A stretch of DNA of 64,000 nt from CAZHCA01 sp964530825. GTDB taxonomy: Bacteria > Bacteroidota > Bacteroidia > Chitinophagales > Saprospiraceae. A program made the translations under genes and the position numbers. The stretch is taken from NCBI GenBank assembly GCA_964530825.1, contig CAZHCA010000007.1:113451-177450 (forward strand). Direction: 5' to 3'. The notes under the pieces were generated by a model. The model saw only the letters and a program-made list of their open reading frames with translations. It ran no database searches and had not been told where the DNA came from. Below, piece after piece: positions 25,075 to 35,600 of this stretch (the first letter of the stretch is position 1; each line of letters opens with the position of its first letter).

Positions 25075-25621
25075 CGGTAGTGCTTTGTTCGAAAAAACTG
25101 AAAATGGTCGTACCGTAATTGCGTACTTGCAAGAAATGCGGGTGGTCCTGGAATTCGTGCCGGGGATTGTGCTCCAGGACGAGCCACCCCCCAGGCACTA
25201 ATAGGCCCTCGGCGAAAATTAAATCCGGAATCTCCGGAATGTTGGGCAACGGATAGGGTGGGCCGGCAAAAATATAATCAAATTGATCATCGCAATGACG
25301 GGCAAATTTAAACACATCGGCCTTGACAATACGGATCGCACCGGTCATCTCTAGCGTCTGGGCGGTTTGTTGCACAAAACGAACGGCAGGACCAAATTTA
25401 TCGACATAAGTGACATCCCGGCAGCCGCGGGAGATAAACTCGTAGCTGTGACTGCCGGTGCCTCCGAACAGGTCTAGCACTTTCAGCGATTCGAAGTCGA
25501 GGTGATTAGCGAGAATATTGAAAAGCCCTTCTTTCGCAAAATCTGTCGTAGGCCGGGTTGGCCAGTTCTTGGCAGGCGGGTAAAACTTGCGTCCTTTGAA
25601 ATGACCACCGATGATGCGCAT
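25058..25621 (-). CDS. rsmD: 16S rRNA (guanine966-N2)-methyltransferase RsmD-like protein with altered motif IV
   Basis: A 187-aa SAM-dependent methyltransferase. It opens MRIIGGHFKGRK and has RPTTDFAKEGLFNIL, both typical of RsmD, with the SAM-binding loop LDLFGGTGS (49-57) and acidic VDKF motif. The catalytic (D/N)PPY motif is replaced by GPPY (Gly120-Tyr123, in YIFAGPPYPLP); the codon is GGC in the given sequence. Asp/Asn at this place normally positions the target amino group, so activity may be altered. It is the last gene of a three-gene cluster after DUF3822, an arrangement common in Bacteroidota, and its 3' end overlaps the phosphatase gene. Confidence 0.88.
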   Translation of the reverse strand: MRIIGGHFKGRKFYPPAKNWPTRPTTDFAKEGLFNILANHLDFESLKVLDLFGGTGSHSYEFISRGCRDVTYVDKFGPAVRFVQQTAQTLEMTGAIRIVKADVFKFARHCDDQFDYIFAGPPYPLPNIPEIPDLIFAEGLLVPGGWLVLEHNPRHEFQDHPHFLQVRNYGTTIFSFFEQSTTATDDD

Positions 25622-25630
25622 AGGCTTAGG

Positions 25631-26494
25631 TTACAATGATCTGGCGAGTTGAAAATAGGGGACGGCGCAAAACAGGGGAAACAAGACATGAGGAGCCAGG
25701 TTGTGTATGACCTGCTCGTTGCGCAGCCAATCGGGCCAAGAGGTAAATCGAAGGTGATTTAGGTACTGGTTCAGGAGCTGATAATTGGCATCGCCCGACT
25801 CGATCTGGCCACTCAGCCATAGTATGGTCGACTGCGGTGCGAGCTGAAACTGGTCGGCGACTAGCATAACGTAGTATAGTAACTCTTCTGGGGTTTCGTA
25901 GGTAAAAATATTGGCAAACTTAAGTTTTTCTTCCTGCACCAGGACTAGGTAAAGGTTGGTGGGCTCCAAGTAGAGCAAAAAGGAAGCGTCCTGACCATTG
26001 CGGTTGGGCTGAACCTTTAAGTGTTGGATAACCGGCTGCAGAAAGTGGGCCTGGCGAAAATGGGTTAATTGATCGGACCAAAGCTCATTTAAATCGCGGT
26101 GCTGCGTATATAGCAAAACGAAATCGAGCTGTTGGAGGGTATCGGTCCGGATCAGATCCGAATCGGTTAACGGAGTGATTTGCTCGAGGTAGGCTCGTTG
26201 GTTTTCTGGTAAGTACAGTCGTTTGGGCACCATAGTGAACCGCCGGCTTTTATGGAGTATAACAGCTTCTGGGTAGGTGCGCGCCAGGAACTCGTCGGTT
26301 TGAAAAAGCTGGGTAGTCTGCGCTACGTAATCGGCAGGATCCAGATCGTAGCCGCGCAGAAGCGGGGTGTCGCCCTGCTGGTTGAGGAGCATATAACGGA
26401 AACTGTCCATCCCATGCAGGATGGACAGTTTATAAGATGGCGCATGTTCCGGCCGGAACCCGGTTTCTTGGATATTCAGGACTAGTTTTCCCAA
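25631..26494 (-). CDS. DUF3822 family protein
   Basis: A 287-aa soluble protein with no signal peptide or membrane segment. The pattern (LSILHGMDSFRYMLLNQ, then VLHKSRRFTMVPKRLY, and late FANIFTYETPEELLYYVMLV) matches the Bacteroidota-specific DUF3822 family, which typically sits directly upstream of rsmD as here (9-bp gap). The function is not established. Its start overlaps the preceding gene by 13 bp, so the three genes are translationally linked. Confidence 0.82.
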   Translation of the reverse strand: MGKLVLNIQETGFRPEHAPSYKLSILHGMDSFRYMLLNQQGDTPLLRGYDLDPADYVAQTTQLFQTDEFLARTYPEAVILHKSRRFTMVPKRLYLPENQRAYLEQITPLTDSDLIRTDTLQQLDFVLLYTQHRDLNELWSDQLTHFRQAHFLQPVIQHLKVQPNRNGQDASFLLYLEPTNLYLVLVQEEKLKFANIFTYETPEELLYYVMLVADQFQLAPQSTILWLSGQIESGDANYQLLNQYLNHLRFTSWPDWLRNEQVIHNLAPHVLFPLFCAVPYFQLARSL

Positions 26495-27072
26495 TTGCCT
26501 GATAAATTTGGTCGGTTCAAATCACCAAATTTAATGACTTTATTGGGATCGTAGCGTTGGTCGTAGCGCTGGAAGCGTTCGTCACCGTATCTACCCATAA
26601 AGGATTTGTAGGGCGTGCCTACTTCTACAACATTCACATCGGTGTTCTGGTATTCGATCGTATCGGCTTCGACCTGGAATTGTGCGCCGCCACTATAAGG
26701 GACAAAGCGTAGGGTGTCAAGATCTGATAAATCCAGGACCGAGCGCATAGAGTCAAAAGCCGGGCGGTAGGTGGTATCGTATTCAATGGTGCCCGTAAAG
26801 TCAGGATCATCGGGGTCGCCGATCACACTGATGATGCGGAAGCTGTCGTTTTCTAACTTGTTGATCAACGTGTCAAAGCTGCCGGCGAAAGCGCCCGTCA
26901 TGTCGCGGTAAGCCTCTTGAGCAGTGCGGACTTTCATCAATCTATCTTTAACGGCATTTTCGCGTCTTTGTAATTCCCGTTTGAAAGCGATCGGCTCGCG
27001 AATACTGCTGATCAAGACCCAAATCAAGCCAAGGATCAAGGCGACAAGCAGAATGTTGATGACTAATCTCAT
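26482..27072 (-). CDS. Membrane-anchored protein of the DUF3822-rsmD cluster, pseudopilin-like in layout
   Basis: A 196-aa protein with an N-terminal membrane helix (VINILLVALILGLIWVLI), a helical charged segment (about 25-60: KRELQRRENAVKDRLMKV) with RTAQEAYRDMTGAFAGSFD, and a Gly/Asp-rich C-terminus. The helix-plus-AYxxxxGxF arrangement resembles type II/IV pseudopilins, but no prepilin peptidase site was recognised. It is the first gene of a cluster with DUF3822 and rsmD; its 3' end overlaps the next gene by 13 bp. Function unknown. Confidence 0.75.
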   Translation of the reverse strand: MRLVINILLVALILGLIWVLISSIREPIAFKRELQRRENAVKDRLMKVRTAQEAYRDMTGAFAGSFDTLINKLENDSFRIISVIGDPDDPDFTGTIEYDTTYRPAFDSMRSVLDLSDLDTLRFVPYSGGAQFQVEADTIEYQNTDVNVVEVGTPYKSFMGRYGDERFQRYDQRYDPNKVIKFGDLNRPNLSGNWEN

Positions 27073-27202
27073 TTTTCGATTTGTTTTGGTGCAATGATAG
27101 ATGTTTTTCGAATACTTGTAGGCTTACCCCTCACAAGTTTAGGGAAATTGGGGCATTTACGAAAACAAACCGAATGAGAAAAGCTGCGGGAAAGCATATC
27201 CC

Positions 27203-27598
27203 CTAGGCCGGACGACCGATTTCGCATTTGCCGGTGTAGCGTGCACCTTCGTCCACAACTACCTGTCCGGCGCGGATGTTGCCGTTGATTTTTGCAGTAC
27301 CTTTTAAGTGTAAAGTACCTTTGATCTCCATGTCGCCGCGTACTTCACCGAGCATTACCGCTTCGACAGCCTGAATGTTGCCAATGATTTCACCGGTCTC
27401 GCCCAGTACCAGTTTTTTATTGCAAACCAGGTCGCCCGTCAGTTTTCCATCCATCCGGACACTTTCTTCTGAAGTGAAGATGCCGTCGAGATGGGTTTTG
27501 GCGGTTATGACGCAATTAATTGCGCTATCGGGAGTATAACTATTAGTGGGCGAATCTTTTCGTACTTTGGAGGTTGGTGTTGCCGTTGCCGTTGCCAT
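27203..27598 (-). CDS. Bactofilin (polymer-forming cytoskeletal protein)
   Basis: A 131-aa protein with the central bactofilin beta-helix: repeating short strands such as VRMDGKLTGDLVCNKKLVLG, EIIGNIQAVEAVMLGEV, GDMEIKGTLHLKG and AKINGNIRAGQVVV. A Ser/Thr-rich disordered N-terminus (about 1-25) is usual. Bactofilins assemble into nucleotide-free filaments that organise cell-shape and envelope enzymes. No M23 peptidase partner lies next to it here. It appears to be monocistronic and divergent from tsaD. Confidence 0.93.
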   Translation of the reverse strand: MATATATPTSKVRKDSPTNSYTPDSAINCVITAKTHLDGIFTSEESVRMDGKLTGDLVCNKKLVLGETGEIIGNIQAVEAVMLGEVRGDMEIKGTLHLKGTAKINGNIRAGQVVVDEGARYTGKCEIGRPA

Positions 27599-27821
27599 GA
27601 ATGTTGTGTTTATCGGTTATAGTATTGGAATTTTGTCTTTGGTATACGGAACCCGCATGTCGGGGTTTGGATATCCCGCCGCTTTTTAAATCTTTTTCTT
27701 ATCCGTATGCGTTTCCGCATAAAAATCAGCGGCTACCATTCGGCTTTAATTTGTGGCCGTTGCAGCAATCGATTGCTGATGTCGTTTGTGGGTAGGTCGC
27801 CTCAGGTAAAAAATTGGGTCG

Positions 27822-28823
27822 ATGTCGATTACTTTACTTGCTATTGAGTCTTCTTGCGATGATACTTCCGCGGCCGTCATCCGCGATGGGATCGTCCTCT
27901 CCAATTTGCTAGCCAGCCAAGACGTCCACCGCCAGTACGGAGGCGTTGTACCGGAAGTGGCTTCCCGAGCCCATCAAATTAACATTGTTCCTATAATAAA
28001 TATTGCCCTGCGCGAAGCAAATGTTCAGCCCGCTGACTTATCGGGCGTAGCTTTTACCAGGGGGCCGGGCCTGATCGGCTCACTCATGGTGGGGGTGTCT
28101 TTTGCCAAAAGTTTTGCTATGGCCCTCGGCATTCCTCTCGTAGAAGTACATCACCTGCAGGCGCACGTGCTGGCACACTTTGCGGAGCCCCCACACCCGC
28201 GCTTTCCCTTCCTTTGCCTAACCGTCTCGGGCGGCCACACACAGATTGTATTGGTCCGCGATTACCTCGATATGGAGATCCTCGGGACAACACTCGACGA
28301 CGCTGCGGGCGAGGCGTTCGATAAAACGGGGAAACTCCTGGGTCTAGACTATCCGGCCGGGCCACTGATCGACCGGTACGCACGAGAGGGGCGCCCGCGC
28401 TTTTCTTTCCCGGAACCTCAGATCGATAACCTGGACTTCAGTTTTAGCGGCTTAAAAACCGCTATTCTCTATTTCTTGAGAAAGGAAAAGGCCGCACAGC
28501 CTGGGTTTATTGAGCAGAACTTTCCGGACATCTGCGCGTCGGTGCAGCGTACTATCGTCGATATCCTGTTGCATAAGCTGGAAAAGGCCGTCTTGGAGAC
28601 AGGCGTATCGGAGGTGGCCATTGCCGGGGGCGTATCGGCCAATTCCGAACTGCGCGAACGGTTGGAGCAGTTGGGTACCGAACAGGGATGGCATACCTAT
28701 GTTCCGCGTTTCGAATATTGCACCGACAATGCAGCCATGATTGGCATAGCCGGATACTATAAATTTCGCCAGGGAATTTTCGCCGACCTGTCGGTAGCGC
28801 CAGCCGCCAGGTGGGCTATGTAA
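27822..28823 (+). CDS. tsaD: tRNA N6-adenosine threonylcarbamoyltransferase TsaD
   Basis: A 333-aa ASKHA-fold enzyme completing N6-threonylcarbamoyladenosine (t6A37) on ANN-decoding tRNAs, with TsaB and TsaE. It shows IESSCDDTS at the N-terminus, metal-binding His111 and His115 in HHLQAH, the family signature VSGGHTQIV, and the late GGVSANSELR and CTDNAAMIG motifs. The length is normal for the family. The other t6A genes are not in the window. A minus-strand terminator begins at its stop codon. Confidence 0.97.
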   Translation: MSITLLAIESSCDDTSAAVIRDGIVLSNLLASQDVHRQYGGVVPEVASRAHQINIVPIINIALREANVQPADLSGVAFTRGPGLIGSLMVGVSFAKSFAMALGIPLVEVHHLQAHVLAHFAEPPHPRFPFLCLTVSGGHTQIVLVRDYLDMEILGTTLDDAAGEAFDKTGKLLGLDYPAGPLIDRYAREGRPRFSFPEPQIDNLDFSFSGLKTAILYFLRKEKAAQPGFIEQNFPDICASVQRTIVDILLHKLEKAVLETGVSEVAIAGGVSANSELRERLEQLGTEQGWHTYVPRFEYCTDNAAMIGIAGYYKFRQGIFADLSVAPAARWAM

Positions 28824-28861
28824 AAAAACACCCCGGACAAGATCGTTTCCCGTCCGGGGTG
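28822..28861 (-). terminator. Intrinsic terminator shared by the tsaD / DUF697-like convergent pair
   Basis: A perfect 10-bp GC-rich stem (CACCCCGGAC 28829-28838, GTCCGGGGTG 28852-28861) has a 13-nt loop. On the minus strand it is followed by seven T residues (28828-28822), which overlap the tsaD stop. It thus terminates the 28885-29547 gene and may also slow plus-strand tsaD transcripts. Confidence 0.8.
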
Positions 28862-28884
28862 CTTAACAACATCTACTTAATCTC

Positions 28885-29547
28885 CTATTTAAAGGCTGCA
28901 ATAAGCTTCTGTTTCAGATCTTGAAATTCTTCTTCGGAGATGATGCCGTTGTCACGCAGCTCGGCTAGCTCACGCAGGCGGTCCAGAACGTCTTTCTGGT
29001 CATCCTCCTTTTGGGGTTTTTCCTTTTGCCCGGCAACCGTTCCCACACGCTTAATCTCTTGTGGTGTTTCTTCGGTAGCTTCGGCTTCTTCATCTTTCAT
29101 TTGCTTAGCCACCTTCTTGCCTTTTTCGAACTTTTCTTTATACATTTTCTTCAGGCGCTCGGGGTCGAAATCAAGAACGGTGCCGCCGGATTCGAAGTGT
29201 TTTTTGAATACCTCGCCCAACGCGTAGGTAGAGGCGCCAGCAAAAACAGAAACTGTCACGCCCCCCAGGTAAGATCCCAGGATAGGGATCAGCTTGACGG
29301 CGCTGCCCGCACCGACCCGGGCAATGGCTGAACTGGTCAGGGAGGTTACGATGGCTTTGCCGCGGGTTTCTGAGAAATCCACCTCGTAGACGCGGCACAG
29401 TTGGCGGATCATATCGAGTTGGAGCGCACTTACCGCCAAAACATCGGCCATAATTACGGGGATAAAGCCGGCGCCCATCGACCAGATAACGTGATTCCGG
29501 ATGACCGTATCGGCGTGCTTGCTGCGTTCGCTTTTACCCTTACTCAT
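28885..29547 (-). CDS. DUF697/YcjF-like membrane-associated protein with C-terminal SHOCT domain
   Basis: A 220-aa protein. The first ~110 residues (ADTVIRNHVIWSMGAGFIPV, later AVKLIPILGSYLGGVTVS) resemble the DUF697/YcjF family, which is hydrophobic and often linked to small GTPases. A Lys/Glu-rich linker (about 125-185) leads to a SHOCT motif at the end (LRELAELRDNGIISEEEFQD). I set the start at the ATG at 29547 because it has an AAAGGAAC ribosome-binding sequence just upstream. The open frame continues to 29745 but would overlap the macroglobulin gene. No GTPase gene is adjacent. Confidence 0.75.
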   Translation of the reverse strand: MSKGKSERSKHADTVIRNHVIWSMGAGFIPVIMADVLAVSALQLDMIRQLCRVYEVDFSETRGKAIVTSLTSSAIARVGAGSAVKLIPILGSYLGGVTVSVFAGASTYALGEVFKKHFESGGTVLDFDPERLKKMYKEKFEKGKKVAKQMKDEEAEATEETPQEIKRVGTVAGQKEKPQKEDDQKDVLDRLRELAELRDNGIISEEEFQDLKQKLIAAFK

Positions 29548-29684
29548 GATGGTTCCTTTGATGTATTTACTGCCGTATTTAAAAATATCTTTTCCTTTCA
29601 ATTTTTTGCTATTTAAAATGACCGATTTTGCGGGGACTTGCCAATGATATCGACCATTACCCCACAAAATCGGATGATTCCCGC

Positions 29685-32600
29685 CTAATCTACTACAATC
29701 TGCTGCCCCTGTGAATGGCTGGTGTAGGCCGGCGCGTACATGCACTGTATGCTGGATAACCCATTTGAGAAGGTGCCGCGGTGAACAACCCGAAGATCGT
29801 ACTCAAATACATAATTACCCTTCGGTAAATAGGCCATAAAGAAGTGCGTGGCGGCATCGCCCGGACTCTCGTAGTAGCCGAGGCCATCCTGAAAGCGGTA
29901 CTGACTGAGCGTAGATATCGGCTCCAGGGCTGCGGCCCGCGTGTCTTTCAAATGGACGTATTCCATATCGCGGTCTACCCGCAACTCGAGCCGCACGGTG
30001 AGTAGCTCGCCCGGCTCCAGGCGGTCGTCTTCGTTGATGGGCCGCAGCTCTTCACCACGGTCGGTATTTACCTTTTGGTATAGTGCTTTTTGCAGCTTCA
30101 ACGGAGTTTTTTCAAAAGCATCTACCCTACCCATGTCTTCCAGGTATTGCCAATAAAGGGCTCCCCAAGCTGGCACTTCATTTTTATTGCGTACGCGTAC
30201 CGATGCAAAATCAGTGCTTACAGCATCGCCCGTCCAGCTGGCCTTGAAGTAACCGGTGCCTGCTTCCGCCTGATCCATAGCCGCTTTTAGCTGGCTCTGG
30301 TAGGTCGATTTCGGGGCTTGCTGAAAGTCAATATCGATTTGCTCCACGTCCTGCACCCAACTGTCACCGGGTGTGGTCAGGAGCAGGGCATACACAGCCT
30401 CGGCTGTAGCTTTGGTGGTTTTCCAGTGATTGGTTTCTTTATTTTTAAGGAGCCACAACTGGAGCTCCTCAACTGCAGCCGGGTCCTGAGCGACCTGGTC
30501 GAAGACTTCGATCATCAGGCTGTGGGTTTCGATCGGCGCCTGGTACCAGTAAAAACCGCTCGAATAGTTCCAGTACATGCCCAACTCCTCGCGGTGCAAA
30601 GCACGTTCTTCGAGGCTGGCAATGATAGCATCAGGCGTTTCTACGTCGCCCATACGACTCAAGGCCAGTGCGATCATTCCCTGCTGGTAAATGCTGCGGT
30701 CGGTCCAATATTTGCGGGCCTGGTCCTTGAAGAATTCCAGCGCCTCCGAGATTGGTATCTCCTCATTACCTTCCGGATAAAAACTCCGTGCATACAGGTA
30801 GTGAATGATCAGTGCAGAAAGGTGATCATCATTCAGCGACGAATCACCTTTTTTTGCTTTGGCCTTCAGTTGGCGGTAGTAATCATTGGCTTGCTCATCG
30901 ACAAAATACAGGGCCCGGTTGACCCAGTAAGGATAATCCTTGACGCCCAGGGCATCCAGGTGGCCAAATCCGGTTACCAGGTGCTGCGTGATGTACCAGT
31001 TTGAGCGGCCGCCGGGGAACCAAGCGAAACCGCCGTCAGCTTCCTGCCGCTCTTGCAATTGTGCCAGTGCTTTTTCCTGCTCGGCGGCCATGCGATTGAG
31101 ATCAAACAACAGTCCGATGCGTTTGCGTTGTTCGGACTCGGTTTGTGCTGCCATCACCCAGGGCGTCTCTTCCAGGATAGCCGATTTGAGCTCCTGGTTT
31201 TTCATGAGTTCGCTTTCCAGAGCGTCGGTGTCTTGTATTTTCCAGGCTTCGAAGACGTGCTTGATTTTAGGGTGTGCATTGGCCACCTGGGCAGCCAGGG
31301 TATTTGCGTAATAACGACTGAAAATTTGCTCGGAGCACTGGTGCGGATATTCCATCAAATACGGCAGCGCCTTAACGGCTAACCAGGCCGGATTGGCGGT
31401 GAACTCCAGGGTCAGGGTTTTGTGCTCCAGGGTGGGAGACCGGTCAGCCGTGGCCAGCGACTCGTGGGTGAACGTCTTGGTTTGTCCTTTGCGTACCGAT
31501 AGCGGAAGGGTTTCCGTCACCAGGACCCGGTTGGTGAGCACCGGCAAGCTACTGGCTTCGCCGTCGGCATAATCTCCTGCCTGTGCTACTACGCGGTGGG
31601 TAACCAAGGAGGGGCCGCTCTTTGGGATATTAATCGACCAGCGCAAATCCTGCGAACGGCCCGGTTCAAGCGTAAAGCTTTTTGTTGAATCCGCCAGGGC
31701 GTAGCTGTCGTTTAAGGACTGCTCGTTGAGCGTATTGGACAAATCCAGCCGGGCCTGACCGGTCAGAGTAGAGTCGGAAAGGTTGGTCACTTTTGCGGTG
31801 TATTCCATACGATCGCCCTCACGGAAAAAACGCGGCGCATTGGGAACGATCATCAGGGGTTTCTGGGTGACGACTGTATTTTCGGTCCGACCATATTTCA
31901 GGTCTTTGGTATGAGCCAGACCCAGGAAGCGCCAGCGTGTAAGCGCCTCGTTCATCGTAAAGCGGATGATGATGCTTCCCTCTTCATCGGTGCGGAGGTC
32001 GGGCAGAAAGAAGACCGTTTCGTCTAGGTTAGTGCGAACCGGAATATTTGCAAAGGGATCGGTCTCGGCGGTATCGGATAGTGGTCCTTTCCTTGGTGCT
32101 ACATCTTCCACTTCTTTCACATCCCTGGTTTTTTTAGCCATGGACTCCGGTGCGGCTTCGTTATACGAGGCCGGGGGCGGGGGTGATGCCGCTGCATTGT
32201 ATTCGTAAGTTTCCGGGTCTATGATAATGCCACTAGTTCTCGAACGTAAACCTACATCTTGTCCGAAAACACGGCGGCCAAACGACCAGTAGTTGATCAG
32301 TTGCGGTAGGCGCCGCGTTTGGAGGGTGGGTATCTCCACTACGGCCTGCCTCCAGTTGACTTTACGGACGCGATAATTCAACGCCATCCATTGATTGGAG
32401 TGACCCAGCCGATTGGGGTAGATGGGGAAGCTCCAGGTATTGCTCGCGAACTGCTCCAGAGAGGCATCATACAAGGTAGCGACCACTTCTGCAGCGGCGG
32501 CTTCTTTATCGGGGCCGCTGATTTTGATGCGCCATTCCTCCTGCTCGCCCGGCAACAAATGGTCACGGAAGGTCTCGTAGCTGATGTCCAGCTTCTTATT

Positions 32601-35600
32601 GCTGAAGGGCACCTCCAGCGTAAAGCTTTGCTGGTCTTCCCGATTGTTCCGGTTGCTGGTCAGCAGGAAGTGGAGGTTGCCGCGGTCTGCTTCCTTTACC
32701 TTGTATCGGATGCGCTCCCAGTCATTGGCGGTTATCCATTCCTGACGTAAGACCTCGGTACCGCGCGTAATTTCCAGCAGGACCGGCTGCTGGCGGTAGC
32801 CGGTAGCAATTTGCAGTTGGGCCTGCTGACCCGGCTCCAAGCGGGTTTCCTCTAGCCGCCCCCAATGGGCTACTCCGCTAGGTAATTTGCCAGCCTGGCT
32901 GTCGTAAACCTGAAAATAGTATTCCAACTCTACGGGCCGTGCCTTGCTATCGGTGGCGTTAAGAACGAGCAAGTAATGACCGGCGTCCCAACCGTCAATA
33001 TCCAGCTTTTTAAAAGTTTCGGCATTACCGCTGATCTTACCCGAACTCATCGAAACCCCGCGCTTCCAACTCGCTATGTCGTCTTCGTTCTGGTAGGCAT
33101 AGTGCGGAAAATCTTTGTGGTACTGCTGTTTGGGGATAATCCAGCGATCCGGCTTTTGCCAGTACCGGTCAATAAATATAGCGTCGGTAGGCCGATCGAG
33201 CGGTAAAATGGCATATTCAATGTCGACTGCCTGGGGCGTGCCTTGCAAATTGGTTGCCAGAACACGCAGGTCGAGTGGCTTTTTGTTGTCCACCTCTTTG
33301 GGAATGTCGACCTGAAATTGCAACCCCTGATACCCTAGGCGAAGATTTAAAGTGGCCGAATGGGTCTCGCCGGTAATGTCGATTACATCAGCCTTAACCT
33401 GATAGGTATAAATGGGGCGCTCATCGGGATCCAGGTTCGGATCGGGCAGGGCGGGAAAAGTAATCTTGAACTTTCCTTGCTCGTCGGTGGTGGTAGTCCC
33501 TTGGGCCAGCACCTGGCTGCTGCCCCGGCTGGGTGGGAAGTAACCGCGCCACCAGGGCCAGAAGGGAAAGCGGGCCTCCCGTTTGACCTGGTAAACGACT
33601 TCGGCCCTTTCGATGGCGTTACCAGCATAGGCTTTGGCGTTTCCCTCGACGGTGATCTCGTCATTGATTTGGTAGTCGCCTTCGGGACTGGGCAGGCTGA
33701 CCTCAAATTTGGGCCGTTTGTATTCTTCCATGCGGAAATACTTGACTGCGTTGCCGATACTGGAGCGGATAGAGAACTGGCCACGCAGCCCTCTCTGCGG
33801 CAAAATAAAGGAGCCGTTAAACGAACCATAGGCATTGGTCTGTAGATCTTGGCGGCTGACTTCCTGTCCGTTGGCATCGATTAGGGTAACGGTCACAGAG
33901 CGGTTGGGGAGGATCTCGGGACGGCTGTTCGGCTCCAAATCCTGACGCAGTGCAATACCCTTGAAATAAGCGGTTTGTCCGGGGCGATAGATTGCCCGGT
34001 CCAGGAAAAAATGAGTCATTTGCCGCTCGGGATTATAGTTGTAGCTGCGGTTGAAATAGTTATACACTTGCTGGCGTAAAAAGAGGGTATCCCTTCCTTT
34101 GTGAAATCGCAGCTCGATGTAATTATCTTGTTTGAAATCGGTGCGAATGAATCCGTTTTTGTCGCTCTGATATTCATCTACCTTTTCGCGGCGATAATCG
34201 CGGGTAGCACGGCGGTATTTGTCGACGAATACCTCGGCGGTGACATTTGCCAGGGGGGCGCCGGTTTGGCGGTCCGTCACCAAAAAGGTGGTTTGGCTAC
34301 CTTCCTGGCGGCGAAGAACACTGATGTGCGAACTAACGAAACCCGTGAACTCGTAAACGCTCGTCGTATCGCTCAGTGCTTCGTTGTTAGAGGCCAACAG
34401 CAGGTAATATCCTTCTGGAAGCGGCTCCAGTGCCAATTCACTGTGGTGCGTCCAGTAATCTCCTTCGTTGGGGATGGATTGCTCCCAGGCGCGCACCAGC
34501 TCCAGCTGCTCTAGGCGCTTTATTTTTTCTTCTGGATCGTAGATAGACCGGATCTCCCGAAATTGGCCTTCTGCAATCCGATAAATTTTAAGGTATAGCC
34601 GGTTGAGGTTGGTGAATGTCAAACCTACCAGTTCTGGTTGATTGGGAACAATTACTTCGGGTACGGATAAAATCATATTGCGCCGAGTAATGTCAACCAA
34701 AAGCGATTGGCATCGCTGAGCGCCATAGCTTCCCGGATAGGTGGCAATGGCTTGCTCACAGAGCGCCTTAGCGCGCTGCGGGTAATCATAGACGGGATTA
34801 TCCCTGACGGGATTTTCCTGGTAAGCGGTCTTGTAGTCGCTGGCCAGGTGCTGGGCCAACTTGTAATAGATCTCGGCCCGCACCGGATGGTCGGGCGCAT
34901 TTTCCAGTAGGTGTTCGAGTGCCTGGCGGTAGGCGGTTGCTTTGCCGGCAAAAGCCGCATTGTCGTATACGAACTGCAGACGGCTCAGGTCGGCATGGAC
35001 ATAGGCCGCCGGTGTACCGTCACCTTCGTGGAGGCTAAGCAATTGCTGATAAATCTTCAGTACGCGATGCTGATCGCTTAAAGTATCAGCGGTTTCCAGT
35101 GGCATATCCACAAATCCGGAGGCGGGCTGCAGCAAATCGGGGTTGTCCATCCGGAAGCCGTAGACAGGCTCGGTAAGGTAATTGGTCGGAGATTTGAGGT
35201 GAACGATGGCGCGCTGGGCCAAAAAATCGAAAAGGGTAGGACGCAACGCACCGGCACTGACACCGGTATCCACAATTGCCGGTAACCGGTCGATCGGGTA
35301 GGTCAGGGTGCGCTCTTCTTCGAGTGAAGCCAGGTACAGCTGACGGGAGCGTTGGTGCAATTTGGCCAGCGACCAGGTCTGAATATCGTCCGAATTATCA
35401 TCGGCCACGGCGGTGCGTTGTTCGAACCGGTAGTAGTATTGATCGGCGTACTTTTGAATGGCTTCGGCAAGGATCGATTGCAGTACCGGCTTAGCAGGAA
35501 AACCGGCCTGCTGCAATTCCCGGCGCACCAGGTCCACGGCCTGCTGGATGCCTTCTTCCTCTAGCATTTGGGTGAAGCGCGCCTGGTACATCACCGCTTT

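Noticed and set aside
29548..29745. N-terminal extension of the DUF697-like protein
   Set aside because: The extension overlaps the end of the macroglobulin gene and is not protein-like; a good ribosome-binding site precedes the ATG at 29547.
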